From the NCBI GenBank assembly GCA_035048495.1, contig CM068543.1, forward strand, positions 23,983,751 through 24,047,750: 64,000 nt of DNA. The letters run 5' to 3'. The notes beneath the pieces were generated by a model. It was not told where the DNA came from. It did no database searches and worked only from the letters and a program-made list of their open reading frames with translations. How positions within the stretch are numbered: position 1 is the stretch's first letter; each line of letters begins with the position of its first letter. The stretch comes from Euptelea pleiosperma. Its lineage: Eukaryota > Streptophyta > Magnoliopsida > Ranunculales > Eupteleaceae. Of the stretch, positions 22,871-34,033 are shown one piece after another. The position numbers were made by a program, and so were the translations under genes.

Positions 22871-23060
22871 AACCAGATGAGATATGAACTCAAGAGGCTA
22901 AACAGACATGTGACTATTGAACGGTTGAACTTCATCTCGTGCATCATCTTAAGATTAGATAAACTCTATTGAAGGCTACGACCTATCCTATTACACACTA
23001 GACTCTAGCTGACTGACTTACTAACTGATGAGTTTGACACAAAATTAGACAAATATTACA
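22870..23060 (-). mobile_element. repeat R terminal fragment
   Basis: AGATATGAACTCAAGAGGC onward matches 32460-32650 and 14590-14770. Confidence 0.5.
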
Positions 23061-23352
23061 AAATATGGACTTTACAAAGAGGAGAACTTAGAGGCTCTTC
23101 CCATGGTGGTTTGAGAGCATAGTTCAAAATCTCGGGATCGGTCGTTCAATCAGTCACCGCGGATCCGGGTCGACGTGATCCCGAGATGACTTTTAAAAAA
23201 GCAAAAAAAAATTCATTAAAAATGCGAAAGAATGTGAAGCACAGCTGCACATAACCATGGAGACCATCCTGGACTTCTATCGCACAACAAGGGATCATGT
23301 TGCACCATTCATTTCTCTGCTTGTCTTAAGCACAGAGCCACACGATCAAAAC

Positions 23353-23738
23353 CTATGTTTTAAAACTCGTCGAGTCGACTCGGGACTCGGCCGAGTTGAC
23401 TCGACTCGATCGTATTTCGAGTCGACTCGACATACAAACTCAGATTTGCATAATCTAGCGAGTTGACTCGGAAACTCGTCCGAGTTGACTCATAATTCAG
23501 CTGAGTCACCGGTTTAAAGGCCTAGTCCAGTCAAAACTTTTTTTTTTTTTCTGATTTTCTAAATGTTTTTTTGTATTTGTTTCCTATTTTCAAAGTTTTT
23601 CTTAATAAATATTATTTTTATATATTTAAATAAATAATAATCAATTTAATGACTTGCCGAGTCGACTCCCGAGTCATCGAGGTGACTCGGCCCAATGGAC
23701 TTATCAGCCGAGTCCGAGTTCCGAGTTTTAGAACATAG
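23353..23738. mobile_element. hAT-type MITE with CGAGTCGACTCG repeats
   Basis: Terminal inverted repeats CTATGTTTTAAAACTCG and CGAGTTTTAGAACATAG are flanked by the 8-bp duplication ATCAAAAC (23345-23352 and 23739-23746). The paralogous unit at about 32908-32915 has one ATCAAAAC and no insert. Subterminal arrays of GAGTCGACTCG palindromes are dense on both sides. Confidence 0.9.
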
Positions 23739-23770
23739 ATCAAAACCGCCACGAGTCCCTGCCGGCCTGC

Positions 23771-24145
23771 ATGCAACATCAATGGTCGGAGAAGCAGCCC
23801 ACCGTTAGTTCCCATGGCAGATATGCTCTCCTCCTTCTGCCGTTAACTCATCAACCACATTCTCTCCTCATCCACGTTCTTCCTCCGCCTAACATAGCAT
23901 CAGGCAAATCCAATCTGTGGTGGAGATCTTTCCGTTCCGCCCGATCAACTAGAGCATCATCAAGAAGATCCACCTGTCCGGTTCAGTTGCCAAAGAAAAG
24001 CTCTCCAGCAGCTGCGCTCCTCCCATCTGGTTTGCCCTTCTCCTTAGTGCAGCAACTCAGATTCTCAGAACCTTCATCTTCATCAACAATCCTGCCCGTC
24101 GCCATGCAACAATCTCGTGCCTTAGACGCTGATCTTGGGTAGTTC
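23771..24145 (+). pseudogene. unrecognised gene fragment, copy 1 (copy 2 at 32940-33310)
   Basis: GC-richer than its surroundings. One frame reads IHLSGSVAKEK and WFALLLSAATQILRTF, resembling a membrane segment. Other frames are also open in part, and the frame is broken in both copies. It may be a captured host gene piece or an exon of the ancestral unit. No family recognised. Confidence 0.35.
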
Positions 24146-24300
24146 TCAGAAATTTAACGCATCATCGATTTTAGTTTATTATATTTTACAGACCTTTAGT
24201 CAATATTGCTTGTCCTAGGTAGTGGCGCCCATTTTCATTTGTTGACTGAGTTCATGTTTCACGTTCTAGTCGTCCATTTTCATTTCTTGACTTGAGTCGT

Positions 24301-24494
24301 GCTACCACACGGATAGCCGGACAAAACTATGTACGGGTGATGCCATTGAGCGTTGAATTCAAGAGATCTACAGTCGACGAAGAAACAACGATTTTACCCT
24401 TTGCCCAGTGTAGCCAAATGGACCGTAGATCTCTTGAATCCATCGGTCAATAGTCTCAACCGTATAACTTTTTGTCCGGTTATCGTGGGGTAGC
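24301..24494. mobile_element. MITE with GCTACC ends, copy 2
   Basis: Begins GCTACCACACGGATAGCCGG and ends CCGGTTATCGTGGGGTAGC, with inverted arms around AAGAGATCTACAGTC. The third unit has lost it in a deletion that joins about 24310 to about 24838 of this unit (see 33455). Confidence 0.65.
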
Positions 24495-24626
24495 ATTTTC
24501 CATAATCTTCTTGCCATTGAAGAGGGCTGATGCTGCCAATCTAGATAGTCAATCTGCGACCACTTTGAGTCCACCATCAGTCAACGGCCTTGATATATAG
24601 AATAATTTTCTCAACAGCTGTTGTAC

Positions 24627-24901
24627 GTGCCATGTGGCACATTATTTAAGAACAGTGACCGTGTGAATGTTTTGCCCACCCCTAGGTAGACCTACAGACT
24701 AAAAATAGCCCGATCAATGATTCATGGCCATTAGATTTTTAGTCTTTTCATGTTTTGATTTTAACCCGTAGGATTAGAGCATCCTTTAGGATACTCAAAT
24801 CCAAATCATCAATGGAGCTGATTTTTGGTCCCTAGGTCCACTTAGGAATGGACAAGACATCTTACGGTCAGTGGCCTCTAAGAATGTGCCATGTGGCACA
24901 T
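24627..24901. mobile_element. M1 MITE, best-preserved copy
   Basis: 275 bp with ~90-bp inverted arms. Left GTGCCATGTGGCAC, GTGACCGTGTGAATG and GTAGACCTACAGACT; the right arm is the inverse ending GTGCCATGTGGCACAT. Confidence 0.75.
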
Positions 24902-25338
24902 AAGGCGCTGTTGGACAGCATCTTTGAAAGAAAACGGACTCGACCACTCTCTATATTGGCCACTTTGATATTGCCCTTATCCACGTCATACTCACACCCA
25001 AGGTACTAACCTTCAACTCAACACTTAAATTTAGTCAATTGCAACATAGAATTTAATTCAATGAAATATATATAATTGGACCATTGAAAAGTTTTAAAAA
25101 AACCCACCAACTTAAAAAAAATATGGAGATTTAATGCATTAATATACTTATAAATTACGAAAGAAACTTGAAAATATAGAGAAAAATAGCTTTATTAAAG
25201 AAAAAACTTCAAAATAGGCATTATGAGGAGCACTTATTTTGAAAAAAAAGAAAGAGAAATTGGCACCATTTTCCCAAGCCACTACATGTTACTAGCTTAA
25301 TTAAACTTGGTAGATGGGGAGAGGATGAGGTAGTGAAA

Positions 25339-25368
25339 CACGTGGATTGCTTTCGGGATTATAAATAG
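25339..25368 (+). promoter_or_regulatory. G-box and TATA box of peptide gene B
   Basis: CACGTG (25339-25344) and TATAAATAG (25360-25368) lie 81 and 60 bases before the ATG. The same pair occurs at 33953 and 33974. The spacing and surrounding GGATT..GAGGAGGGAGGCTATAG are conserved. Confidence 0.7.
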
Positions 25369-25419
25369 AGGAGGGAGGCTATAGTAGCTAATTACGCATC
25401 TAAACAATAACACAAGAAG

Positions 25420-25542
25420 ATGGCTCCAAAGGCATTTTTTATCCTTCGCATCCTTTCAGTTTCCATTCTCCTTATCCCCTCAGAGATAGCAGCACGAGAA
25501 TTACTCAGCAATTCTAAAACTCGTAAGTATCATCTATTAATT

Positions 25543-25578
<36 letters not shown>

Positions 25579-26343
25579 CTGGGATAAAATGACTCATGCT
25601 ATTCTTACTAATAGATTACTAATGAACGTGGAGCCCACATGCAGATGAGTTAAGATGTGATTTTTGGTGAAGATGATCTCCTCACCATGGAGATCATCCT
25701 CACCAAAAATCAGTAATTTTTAAAACTTCTCGCCCTATCAAATACGGACATAAATTTAACGGTGAAAATGGATGGTCTAAAATTTTTCAATTTGCAATCC
25801 ACTTTTCACAAGGCTGCAAATGTTGGAATGGGCTTATTTTTTGTGTGGTTGATATCCATGGTGAGAATATCATCACATAAAATTAGCCATTAACTCATCT
25901 GTATGTGGGCCCCACGTCCATTAGTCATTCTATTAGTAAGAATAGCATGAGTTATTTTATCCCAGCCCATATATATATATATATATATATAGACCTTGAG
26001 CTCTAGCCGAATATATGTGGATAAAGCTGATTAAATCATTAATTTGGTATCATTTGAGCTTATAATAATTTTACTTATAATCAATCTTATTATTCTTTGT
26101 TATATAAACTACGATATCTTTGTTGCGGTAGAAGAGAAGTGTGGCAAGCTCGACGACATCAAACACAACAATAATTCCAAAATTCTAACTACCCTAAGCA
26201 ACGACACCTATACTCTTATCCCGCGTCATTCCCCGACCATTCCACCGACAACCACCGAGATTCCTCTGCCCCTACACCACTGTTCCCTTCTCCCCTTTCA
26301 CCCTTCATCACTCTCCTCACCTACTCGATCCACCCCCTACTAG
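25420..26343 (+). CDS. secreted proline-rich peptide precursor B (two exons)
   Basis: Exon 1 (25420-25522) encodes MAPKAFFILR, a hydrophobic core, PSEIAARELL and then a phase-1 donor CTC|GTAAGT. Exon 2 (26132-26343) follows GCGGTAG and reads EKCGKLDDIKHNNNSK, then TLGNDTYTL, then a Pro/Ser/His-rich tail to TAG 26341-26343. Total about 104 residues. A 393-bp MITE and (AT)n tracts lie in the intron. Gene C lacks that insert, so the intron grew after duplication. Exon 2 also stays open upstream of the acceptor, which is accidental. Secretion is well supported; the mature function is unknown. Confidence 0.7.
25545..25991. mobile_element. MITE (25576-25968) in an (AT)n tract inside the intron of gene B
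   Basis: The ~83-bp terminal inverted repeats start GGGCTGGGATAAAATGACTC on the left. The right end is the complement with one change. Flanks are (AT)n on both sides, consistent with a TA or AT-type target. The core has GATGATCTCCTCACC and GGAGATCATCCTCACC as an inner hairpin. The intron of gene C near 34160 is the empty site. Confidence 0.85.
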
Positions 26344-26589
26344 CTCCTCACCATTCATGTACCCATGTAGTGTAGAAGTTGTCATGAGTGAAACTAGGAA
26401 TTGTTGTTATGGTTTGGGTCCAAAAATGATATTTTTACAAAGTAGTCGAGTGGCAAATAAAATGTACGATAATAAAAAAAATTTTGAATATGGTTTGGGT
26501 CCCCATAAAAATCAACCTGATTGGTACTCTCTAGCCAGTAGATTTTAGCACTTTAAAACGTGTGGTTCTAGCTCTTGGATTCAACCATT

Positions 26590-26880
26590 TTAGGTATTAA
26601 ATTCGTTCTCTTTTCACTTTCCCTTATCTTTGTTCCCTCGGAGAAAGCAGGAGAATTAGTCAAGAACATGGTTCGAAATCTCGGGATTGGAGGCCAGACC
26701 GGTGGTCTTCAGTCCGATCCAGAATGGGATCGACGCATCACGCCTGAGACAAAGTGAAACTTCTTTGGGGGAAAAGTGATCTTAGAGCCAAATGATCCAG
26801 TTTTGGCTCGGATCAGTGGGCTTCGACCTGATCTAGAACGGGATCGACCAAGACTTGGAACCATGGTCATCCTAAAACTC
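26590..26880 (+). pseudogene. first-exon remnant for type B, unit II, split by a MITE
   Basis: Codons reading FSLSLIFVPSEKAGELVKN align with VSILLIPSEIAARELLKN of the intact exons. The MITE (26667-26865) then interrupts, and CCTAAAACTC|GTACCATC restores the exon end and donor. No ATG is seen at the start (TTG at 26575). The 5' half and promoter appear replaced by repeat sequence. Confidence 0.55.
26667..26865. mobile_element. MITE with CATGGTTCGAA ends
   Basis: 199 bp. Left CATGGTTCGAAATCTCGGG, right inverse CCAAGACTTGGAACCATG. Copies in the same exon position are at 28490-28696, 35198-35396 and (partial) 19190-19405. The unit I copy keeps GTCAAGAA on the right side, matching GTCAAGAA on the left side of the others, which suggests an 8-bp duplication and a hAT-type origin. 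Confidence 0.7.
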
Positions 26881-27097
26881 GTACCATCTAGTTTATTTCC
26901 CTATAGGTAATTAGGTTTCATATATCAATTTTAGAGGATCAAGAGTAGTGGTAGCTAGAACTCTGTATTTTGTTTTAAAAATAACTACTATTAATAAAGT
27001 TGTTGGTATGATTTCTTTGAGCTTATAATAACTGTATGTATAATAAATATTATATTTTTCTTGTATAATCTAATATACCGTATCATCATTGCTGCAG

Positions 27098-27170
27098 AAG
27101 AAAAGGGTGGAAAGCTGGACAAACTTAAACACATCAGTAATACTAGAATTACAACTAACTCCCTTGGTGA
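27098..27170 (+). pseudogene. truncated terminal exon type B, unit II (first copy)
   Basis: TTGCTGCAG precedes EKGGKLDKLKHISNTRIT, then SLGD. The exon is cut at about 27170, where AGGGCTGGCAATGG-type repeat sequence replaces the proline-rich part. Confidence 0.6.
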
Positions 27171-27481
27171 TAGGGCTGGCAATGGATCGGGTTCGAGTCG
27201 GATTGGTACTGATTTTTGCCCCTGACCGTTTCAATCCATTTTAACGGCCATTTAAACAGTTTAAACGGTAACGCCCCCAGTCCGTTTAACCATTAAAATG
27301 GCCTCCTTTAAACCTTGGTTCACATCACTTTTGGAATATCTGCTTTAAATAAAAATGGGCCCTATTTTAAGATGTTGTCTTGATTATTGTGACCACACTT
27401 TTTTGCAGTTGCATTGCGACAGACAAGTATTATCTTTTTCTTGTATAAACTAATCTCCTATATCATGGTTGCTAGCTGCAG

Positions 27482-27780
27482 AAGAGAATGATGACAAGCT
27501 GGACATCGTTAAACAAAACAGTAATACCAGAATCACAACTAAGTCCCTCGATCGCGAGACTAGTATTACCATCATGCGCGATAGTACTAGCTCACCACCA
27601 CCAGCTCCCAGATATAATTATCCCCACCACCATCTTGATCCCTATCGAGATCATGATCGCCATCCTCATTCCTCCACCCGTCGACTTCCCTCATCCCCTC
27701 TTCCCCCCTCACCACCCAGTAGCCTCCCTCCACCTCCCTCATACCCTCCATCCACCCTTCCATTCCCTACTCCCACTTAG
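27482..27780 (+). CDS. terminal exon type C, unit II
   Basis: The acceptor GCTAGCTGCAG precedes EENDDKLDIVKQNSNTRIT, then SPPPAPRYNYPHHHLDPYRD, then a tail of PPSPPSSLPPPPSYPPS type ending TAG 27778-27780. Joined to the signal exon at 25420 it gives 402 nt, about 133 residues. This is the best-kept type C frame. The Tyr-Asn-Tyr in a proline-rich setting could allow hydroxylation or Tyr modification (inference). It lacks its own visible first exon. Confidence 0.5.
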
Positions 27781-28411
27781 TACCTAATGTTATGGTTTGG
27801 GTTCGGTCCATATGGTATTTGAATAAAGTTTTGATTGAAGGTTGATGTTGCAACCTTTTATGCACCACGGTTGGCCTAGCAGCTTGTACATATGCATGGT
27901 TACTAGACTCAGACACTTCACTCTGTAACATCCCTTCACTGAAGTCTGATCGAAATGAGTGGTCAAGAGCTGTATTTTTGTTTCTCTTTTGTAAATTAAA
28001 CAAGAGAATAATGATCAATGATGATTTCAATGAAGGTTTTAAAGGGGCTGTTATAACGGTATAACGAACTGGGGGTGCAACCATTTTTTCCATTAAAACG
28101 AATTGTAACGCTCAGGCAAAAATGGATTGGTGGGCTCCAATCTCGATTCAGATTGTTCGGAGAGATCATTTTATTGTTAATAATTCATGTACCCATGTAG
28201 TGTAGAAGTCGTCATGAGTGAAAGTAGGAATTGTTGTTATGGTTTGGGTCCAAAAATGGTATTTTTATAAAGTAGTCGAGTGGCAAATAAAATGTACAGT
28301 AATAAAAAAAATATTGAATATGGTCCCCATAAAATCAACCTGATTGGTACTCTCTAGCCATTAGATTTTAGCACTTTATAACGCGTGGTTCTAGCTCTTG
28401 GATTCAACCAC

Positions 28412-28711
28412 TTTGGGTATTAAATCCATTCTCTTTTCACTTTCCCTTATCTTCGTTCCCTCGGAGAAAGCAGGAGAATCAGTCAAGAACATGGTTCGAA
28501 ATCTCGGGATTGGAGGCCGGACCGGTGGTCTTCAGTCCGATCCAGAACGGGATCGACGCATCACGTACGCCTGAGACAAAGTGAAACTTCTTTGGGGGAA
28601 AAGTGATCTTAGAGCCAAATGATCCGGTCAGTTTTGGCTCAGATCAGTGGGCTTCTACTCGATCCAGAACGGGGTCAGCCAAGACTTCAAACCATGGTCA
28701 TCATAAAACTC
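28412..28711 (+). pseudogene. first-exon remnant for type B, unit II second copy, split by a MITE
   Basis: Codons read LFSLSLIFVPSEKAGESVKN, then the MITE at 28490-28696, then ATAAAACTC|GTATCATC. Same structure as 26590-26880. Confidence 0.55.
28490..28696. mobile_element. MITE with CATGGTTCGAA ends, copy
   Basis: Left CATGGTTCGAAATCTCGGG, right ACTTCAAACCATG, inside the remnant signal exon. Confidence 0.65.
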
Positions 28712-28926
28712 GTATCATCTAGTTTATTTACCTTTAGGTGATTAGGTTTCACATATCAAATTTACAGGATGAAGTTTGGTGGTAGCTAGAACTCTGTATT
28801 CTTTTTTAAAGATAACTACTATGAATGAAGTTGTTGGTATGATTTCTTTGAGCTTATAATAACTATACATAATAAATATTATATTTTTCTTGTATAATCT
28901 AATCTATTGTATCATGGTTACTGCAG

Positions 28927-29243
28927 AAGAGAAGGGTAGCAAGCTGGACAACATTAAACACAACAGTAATACCAGAATTACAACTAACTCTCTCGGTGAC
29001 CCAACCCCCATGCCAAGACTAGATCACCACCATCTCCCATATATAATTATCCCCGCCGCCCTCGTCCCTTTCCAGATGATCCTCCCCGCACTCGTCAACC
29101 TCCCTCATCCTCTCCTCCCCCTCACAACCCAGTACCTTCCCCTCCACCTCCCTCACCCCTTCCACCCACCCCTTGATGCCCTACTCTCCCTTAGGACTCA
29201 AACCTTACTAGAGTTGCAAACCAACAATAAGGAAGTATTATAA
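28927..29243 (+). CDS. terminal exon type B, unit II second copy
   Basis: TTACTGCAG precedes EKGSKLDNIKHNSNTRIT and LGDPTPM. One base is missing after this relative to units I and III, so translation shifts into a His/Leu/Pro-rich frame open to 29243. In the other frame the ancestral RSPPSPIYNYP and PPPPSP text is still readable. Phase-compatible with 25420 (joined 420 nt). Confidence 0.4.
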
Positions 29244-29689
29244 TAAGTCATGTGCCCATGCAGTGAATAAGAACTTGTGATGATTAATAAGAATATGACC
29301 TAATGTTATGTTTGGGTCCATAAATGGTATTTGAATTAAGTTTTGATATTGAAGGTTGTTGTTGCAACCTTTTATGCACCAGAGTTGGCCTAATAACTTG
29401 TACATATGCATGGTTACTAGATTGAGACACTTCATTCTGTAACAAGAGAATAATGAACAATGATGATTTCAACTACAAGGATAGATCATATCCTAAAAGA
29501 AATAAAATTTCTAGCAGTAATAACATTTAAGACTACTTACCATGTAAGTGGTTGTAGGTGTATAACTTCATTTGCATGACATGTATTCAAGTGCCAATAA
29601 GGAAATTTTTTTTCCTGATAATATATGCAAGCGATCTATAGGTAGTTGGGTTGTTACATTAGGATGGGTGATGTGATACGAAAAGTCAA
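29244..29689. other. 3' flank of terminal exon B, unit II
   Basis: It shares CCTAATGTTATG and the TTGTTGCAACC block with the other units. The landmark ATTCAAGTGCCAATAA lies near 29586. No further gene. Confidence 0.45.
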
Positions 29690-30425
29690 AAGGTTGATCA
29701 GCATTGTTACCGCGGTCGACTGATTGAGGGATCAACTGGCATTCACACCAGTTTGATCGGTTAAGGGGTCGATCGACATGCACACCAATCAATCGGTTGA
29801 ATGGTCGACCAGAGTGAAGGTTGGTCGACCAGTTAACCTGCATCTTGATTCATGCATTTGCCCCTTCTCCAATTGGTTCTCACTTCATTTCACTATAAAT
29901 ATCCCCTACCTACCCCATTCAGTTACCAACTCTTACCTTGTAATTTCCTTTGAGCCATTTTGAGCAGAGCCATCTTATGAGAATAATCCCCCTTCTAGTT
30001 AGACTAATTGATCTCATTCTTAGTCCATTGGTCATTAGTTTTAACCTCTATCATTCTAAATAGTGAAATCTTCTTTGGAGGTTTCTAATCTTGGATGGTG
30101 GACACATTCAAATTCTGCCTCATCGAGAGATGTAACAAAAGCTTTCATCCAAGCTTTGTAGTAGGTATAGTTATTTCTGTCAAACAATGGAGGATGAGTA
30201 ATAATACCATCCTCACGTTGAGATCGAATCCATATAAACTCAAATGTTGAGTAGGATCACACTCAAATTGTTAAACCTATATAGCAATCAAAAGCTTTAA
30301 TACCCGTTGAAAACTCTAGGTCTATGTATTCATAAGATCTAGAAGGGGTGAATAGGTCTAATTACAAATTAAAAAAATTAATTAAATTATTATAATGGTT
30401 TGTGATATGAGTAACCTCACATGTA
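29690..30425 (+). mobile_element. LTR-like repeat L with TATA box, copy 1
   Basis: GGTCGACCA and GATCGGTT motifs are clustered at 29700-29840. TATAAATA is at 29894-29901. A downstream leader matches 37590-38097 and 30925-31344. It probably derives from an LTR read on the plus strand. Confidence 0.5.
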
Positions 30426-30600
30426 CTGTTAGAGCATAAATGAATCAAATTGGCCAACTTTAATCTTAATATATTAGAGATATACTATTCTTCAAGTTGT
30501 TCAATTGAATATCTAAATAAAGGATCAAGCAATCACTTAGATAACACACAGTATGTTTACAAAGAAAAACCAATCGAGAAAATAAAACAAGGAAATACGA
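30426..30600 (-). mobile_element. repeat R fragment
   Basis: Matches 13818-13990 and 31345-31500; cut by the CACTA-type fragment. Confidence 0.5.
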
Positions 30601-30612
30601 CCATAGGGCCAA

Positions 30613-30853
30613 ACCCTGACCGTCGCTATAAGGCGGATATAGTAACGACCATAAGGCATCAGTAAATAATTTTCATAATTAATAAAATTAAATGATAAAT
30701 TTCATTTACCGACGACCAAAACTGTAGCTGTAAGGCCTCTATAGCGACGGCCACAAGCGAGTCGTCAATAAAAAAGTCTTATAGCGACGGCCACTGACTG
30801 TCATGGTTCCTTCGTGGGTGACCTCAACGATACCCCATGCTTCTTTTGTAGTG
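30613..30853 (+). mobile_element. CACTA-type fragment
   Basis: Contains GACCGTCGCTATAA and several TATAGCGACGGCC subterminal repeats, and ends CTTCTTTTGTAGTG. The left CACTA end is missing. Confidence 0.65.
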
Positions 30854-30924
30854 TCACACATTGAGGTACAACAAAATTCATTAAGGGTGACTGCGTTGAC
30901 TATACATTGAGACCTTTATTGTTC

Positions 30925-31344
30925 TAGTTAGACTGGTTGATCTCATCCTTGGTCCATTGGTCATTAGTTTTAACATTTACCAATCTAGAGATTGAAATCA
31001 TCTTTGGAGGTTTCTAACCTTGGATGGTGGACATACAAATTCTCTCATCGAGAGATTTAAGGAAAGCTTTCATCCAAGCTTTCTACTAGGTATACTTATA
31101 TCTATCAAACAACAGAGGACGAGTAAAAATACCACCCTCACGTTGAGAATCCTTAAACTCAGACAATGAACAGGATCACACACAAGTTGTTAAACCTATA
31201 TAGAGCAACCAAAAGCTTTAATATTACTTGAAAAACCTAGGTCTATGTATTCATAAGACCTAGAATGGGTGAATAGGTCTTAATACAAATTAAAAAAGTA
31301 ATTAAATTATTCTAGTGGTCTATGATTTGGGTAACCTATAACAT
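30925..31344 (+). repeat. repeat L fragment, tandem copy
   Basis: Duplicates 30010-30440 (TGGTCATTAGTTTTAAC, GGAGGTTTCTAA, TTGGATGGTGGAC). The CACTA fragment lies between the two copies. Confidence 0.6.
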
Positions 31345-32640
31345 GTAATGTTAAAGTAGAATTGAATCAGATTGACAGCTTTAATCCTAATATAATATAT
31401 AAGATATATACTATTATTAAAGTTGTTCAATTGAATATCTAAATAAACAATCAAGCAATCACACAAATAACACACGATATGTTTACAATGAAAACCCAAC
31501 CGAGAAAAACCACGTGACGACGTACAAATGGTAAAGTGCACTGATAAAAGTTATGAAGTACAAATACTATACCACACAATCAACGTATAGCCTGAATACC
31601 AACTAAATATCCCCATGACTCTTCTCGTCGCTTCTTCATACCATCTTGTTACTTGACGCTTTGAATTCCTGAACACACTTATTTGCACAATTACCACAAC
31701 CAATTCAGAAGCACACCGAATTCGCACTCATAACCATGAGCCACACACACTCAACTCAATCAGTACTACAACAAGATTTTAATGATGTAGACACAAGATG
31801 TGTTGAGCACTTCATGTAAGAATGAGCTTAATTTGTCATAAAGAATCTAACACACTCAAACTCGAGGTCTAGAAGTTTTAAAAACCAGAACATATCATTG
31901 ACCTCGAGCTGACAAGAGGGAGACCTAGAAAGAATAGAAAATTGCAAGGAAGACTAGGTTTTCTTCAAAAAATCTCTTGTGAGAAGATTAGGCTATTGTA
32001 CTAAGGGTTCCCTACGTAAAACATGAGTTTATATAAACTAAGATGTGCAAGGATGAACCCTAGAAGCATATTAGGAAACAATCTTGGAACGAAAGTTCAT
32101 TCAGAGCTAGTTTTCTAAACAAACTACAAGAGCTTGTTCGAACCAATTTAGGGTTCGTTCAAACCAACCTAAGCTCATTAGAAGCAAAATTGGTTTGGGT
32201 CGAACCAACTTCACAACTTACAAAAAGTAGGTTCTGCTTCATTTGGTTCAAACCAGATTTGGTTTTGGTTCGAACCAATTGGGTCTGGTTTAAAGAAACT
32301 GAACTTTGCAAGGTTCAAACCAAATTTAGAATTTTTCATAGAGAATTAAGCTTTACATTTAAATCAATCTTAAATGGTTCCAAGTCTCAGTCATGTTCAA
32401 GGTCAACCACCTATGGTTAATCTGAGTCATCTATGTTACTTACCAACTTAGAAATCAGATGAGATAAGAACTCAAGAGGCTAAACAGACATGTGATTATT
32501 GAACGGTTGAACTTCGTCTCGTGCATCATCTTAAGATTAGATAAACTCTATTGAAGACTACGACCTATCCTACTACACACTAGACTCTAACTGACTGACT
32601 TACTAACTGATGGGTTTGACCCAAAATTAGACAATTACAA
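31345..32640 (-). mobile_element. LTR-like repeat R, copy 2
   Basis: Longest R copy. A TTCGAACC-type array lies at 32120-32340 and the palindrome GTTTATATAAAC (32027-32038) could be its TATA region on the minus strand. Confidence 0.5.
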
Positions 32641-32939
32641 AATATACTTTACAAAGAGGAAGAGAACTTAGAGGCTCTCTTCCCATGGTGGTTTGAGAGC
32701 ATAGTTCAAAATCTCGGGATCAGTCCGATCCGGATCGACGTGATCCCAAGACTAGTTTTAAAAAAATGAAAAAAAATTCATTAAAAATGCGAAAGAATGT
32801 GAAGCACAGTTGCACATAACCATGGAGACCATCCTAGACTTCTATCGCACAACAAGGCTCATGTTGCACTATTCATTTCTCTGCTTGTCTTAAGCACAGA
32901 GCCACACGATCAAAACCGCCACGAGTCCCTGGCAGCCTG

Positions 32940-33310
32940 CATGCAACATAAATGCTCGGAGAAGCAGCTAGCCCACCGTTAGTTCCCATGGCAGATATGC
33001 TCTCCTCCTTCTGCCATTAACTCATCAACTACATTCTCTCCTCATCCACGTTCTTCCTCCGCCTAACGTAGAGCATCATGCAAATCCAATCTGCGGTGGA
33101 GATCTTTCCGTTCAGCCCGATCAACCAGCGCATCATCAAGAAGATCCACCTGTCCGTTCAGTTGCCAAAGAAAAGCTCTCCAACAGCTGCGCTCTTCCCA
33201 TCTGGTTCGCCCTTCTCCTTACTGCAGCAACTCAGATTCTCAGAATCTTCATCTTCATCAACGATCCTGCCCGTCGGCATGCAACAATCTCGTGCCTTAG
33301 ACGTTGATCT
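32940..33310 (+). pseudogene. unrecognised gene fragment, copy 2
   Basis: Paralogue of 23771-24145, without the upstream hAT MITE. One frame reads VEIFPFSPINQRIIKKIHLS. Indels relative to copy 1 shift frames, so neither copy is intact. Confidence 0.35.
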
Positions 33311-33454
33311 TAGTTTATTTATTTTACAGACCTTTAGTTAATAAAACTTAATATTGCTTGTCCTAGTGGCCCACTTTCATTTGTTGACTGAGTCCATGTT
33401 TCACGTTCTAGTCGTCCAATTTCATTTCTTGACTTGAGTCGTGCTACCGCACGG

Positions 33455-33525
33455 TCCACTTAGGAATGAACAAGACATCCTTACGGTCAGTGGCCTCTAA
33501 GAATGTGCCATGTGGCACATAAGGA
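33455..33525. mobile_element. M1 MITE remnant
   Basis: Only the right arm remains (GGTCCACTTAGGAATG to GTGCCATGTGGCACAT). Confidence 0.6.
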
Positions 33526-33952
33526 GCTGTTGAGAACCAATTCTAAACAGCATCTTTGAAAGAAGACTCTATATTGCCCACTTTGATATTGCCCTTGTCC
33601 ACGTCATACTCACACCAAAGGTACTAAACTTCAACTTATCACTTAAATTTATTCAATTATATTGTCGAATTAATTCAATGAAATATAATTGGACCATTGA
33701 AATGTTTTGTAAAAAACCCACCAACTTAAAAAAAAAAAAAATTGGAAATTTAATGCATTTATATATTTAATATACTTGAAATATAGAGAAAATAGTTTTT
33801 ATTAAAGAAAAAACTTCGAAATAGGCATTATGAGGAGCACTTATTTTGAAAAAACAAAAGAAAAAAAGAGAAATTAGCCCCATTTTCCCAAGCCACTGCA
33901 TTTTACTAGCTTAAACTTGGTAGATGGGGAGAGGATGATCGAGATAGTGAAA

Positions 33953-33982
33953 CACGTGGATCGCTTTCGGGATTATAAATAG
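33953..33982 (+). promoter_or_regulatory. G-box and TATA box of peptide gene C
   Basis: CACGTG 33953-33958 and TATAAATAG 33974-33982, with the same order and spacing as at 25339-25368. Confidence 0.7.
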
Positions 33983-34033
33983 AGGAGGGAGGCTATAGAA
34001 GCTAATTACTCATCTAAACAATAACACAAGAAG

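Noticed and set aside
22550..22972. 140-residue frame as a real gene
   Set aside because: Non-ATG start, second half lies in repeat R, and no domain recognised; reported only as a possible fragment.
26575..26757. Frame starting MDSTILGIKFVLFSLS... as a complete gene
   Set aside because: The start codon is TTG and the second half is MITE sequence. Kept only as a first-exon remnant.
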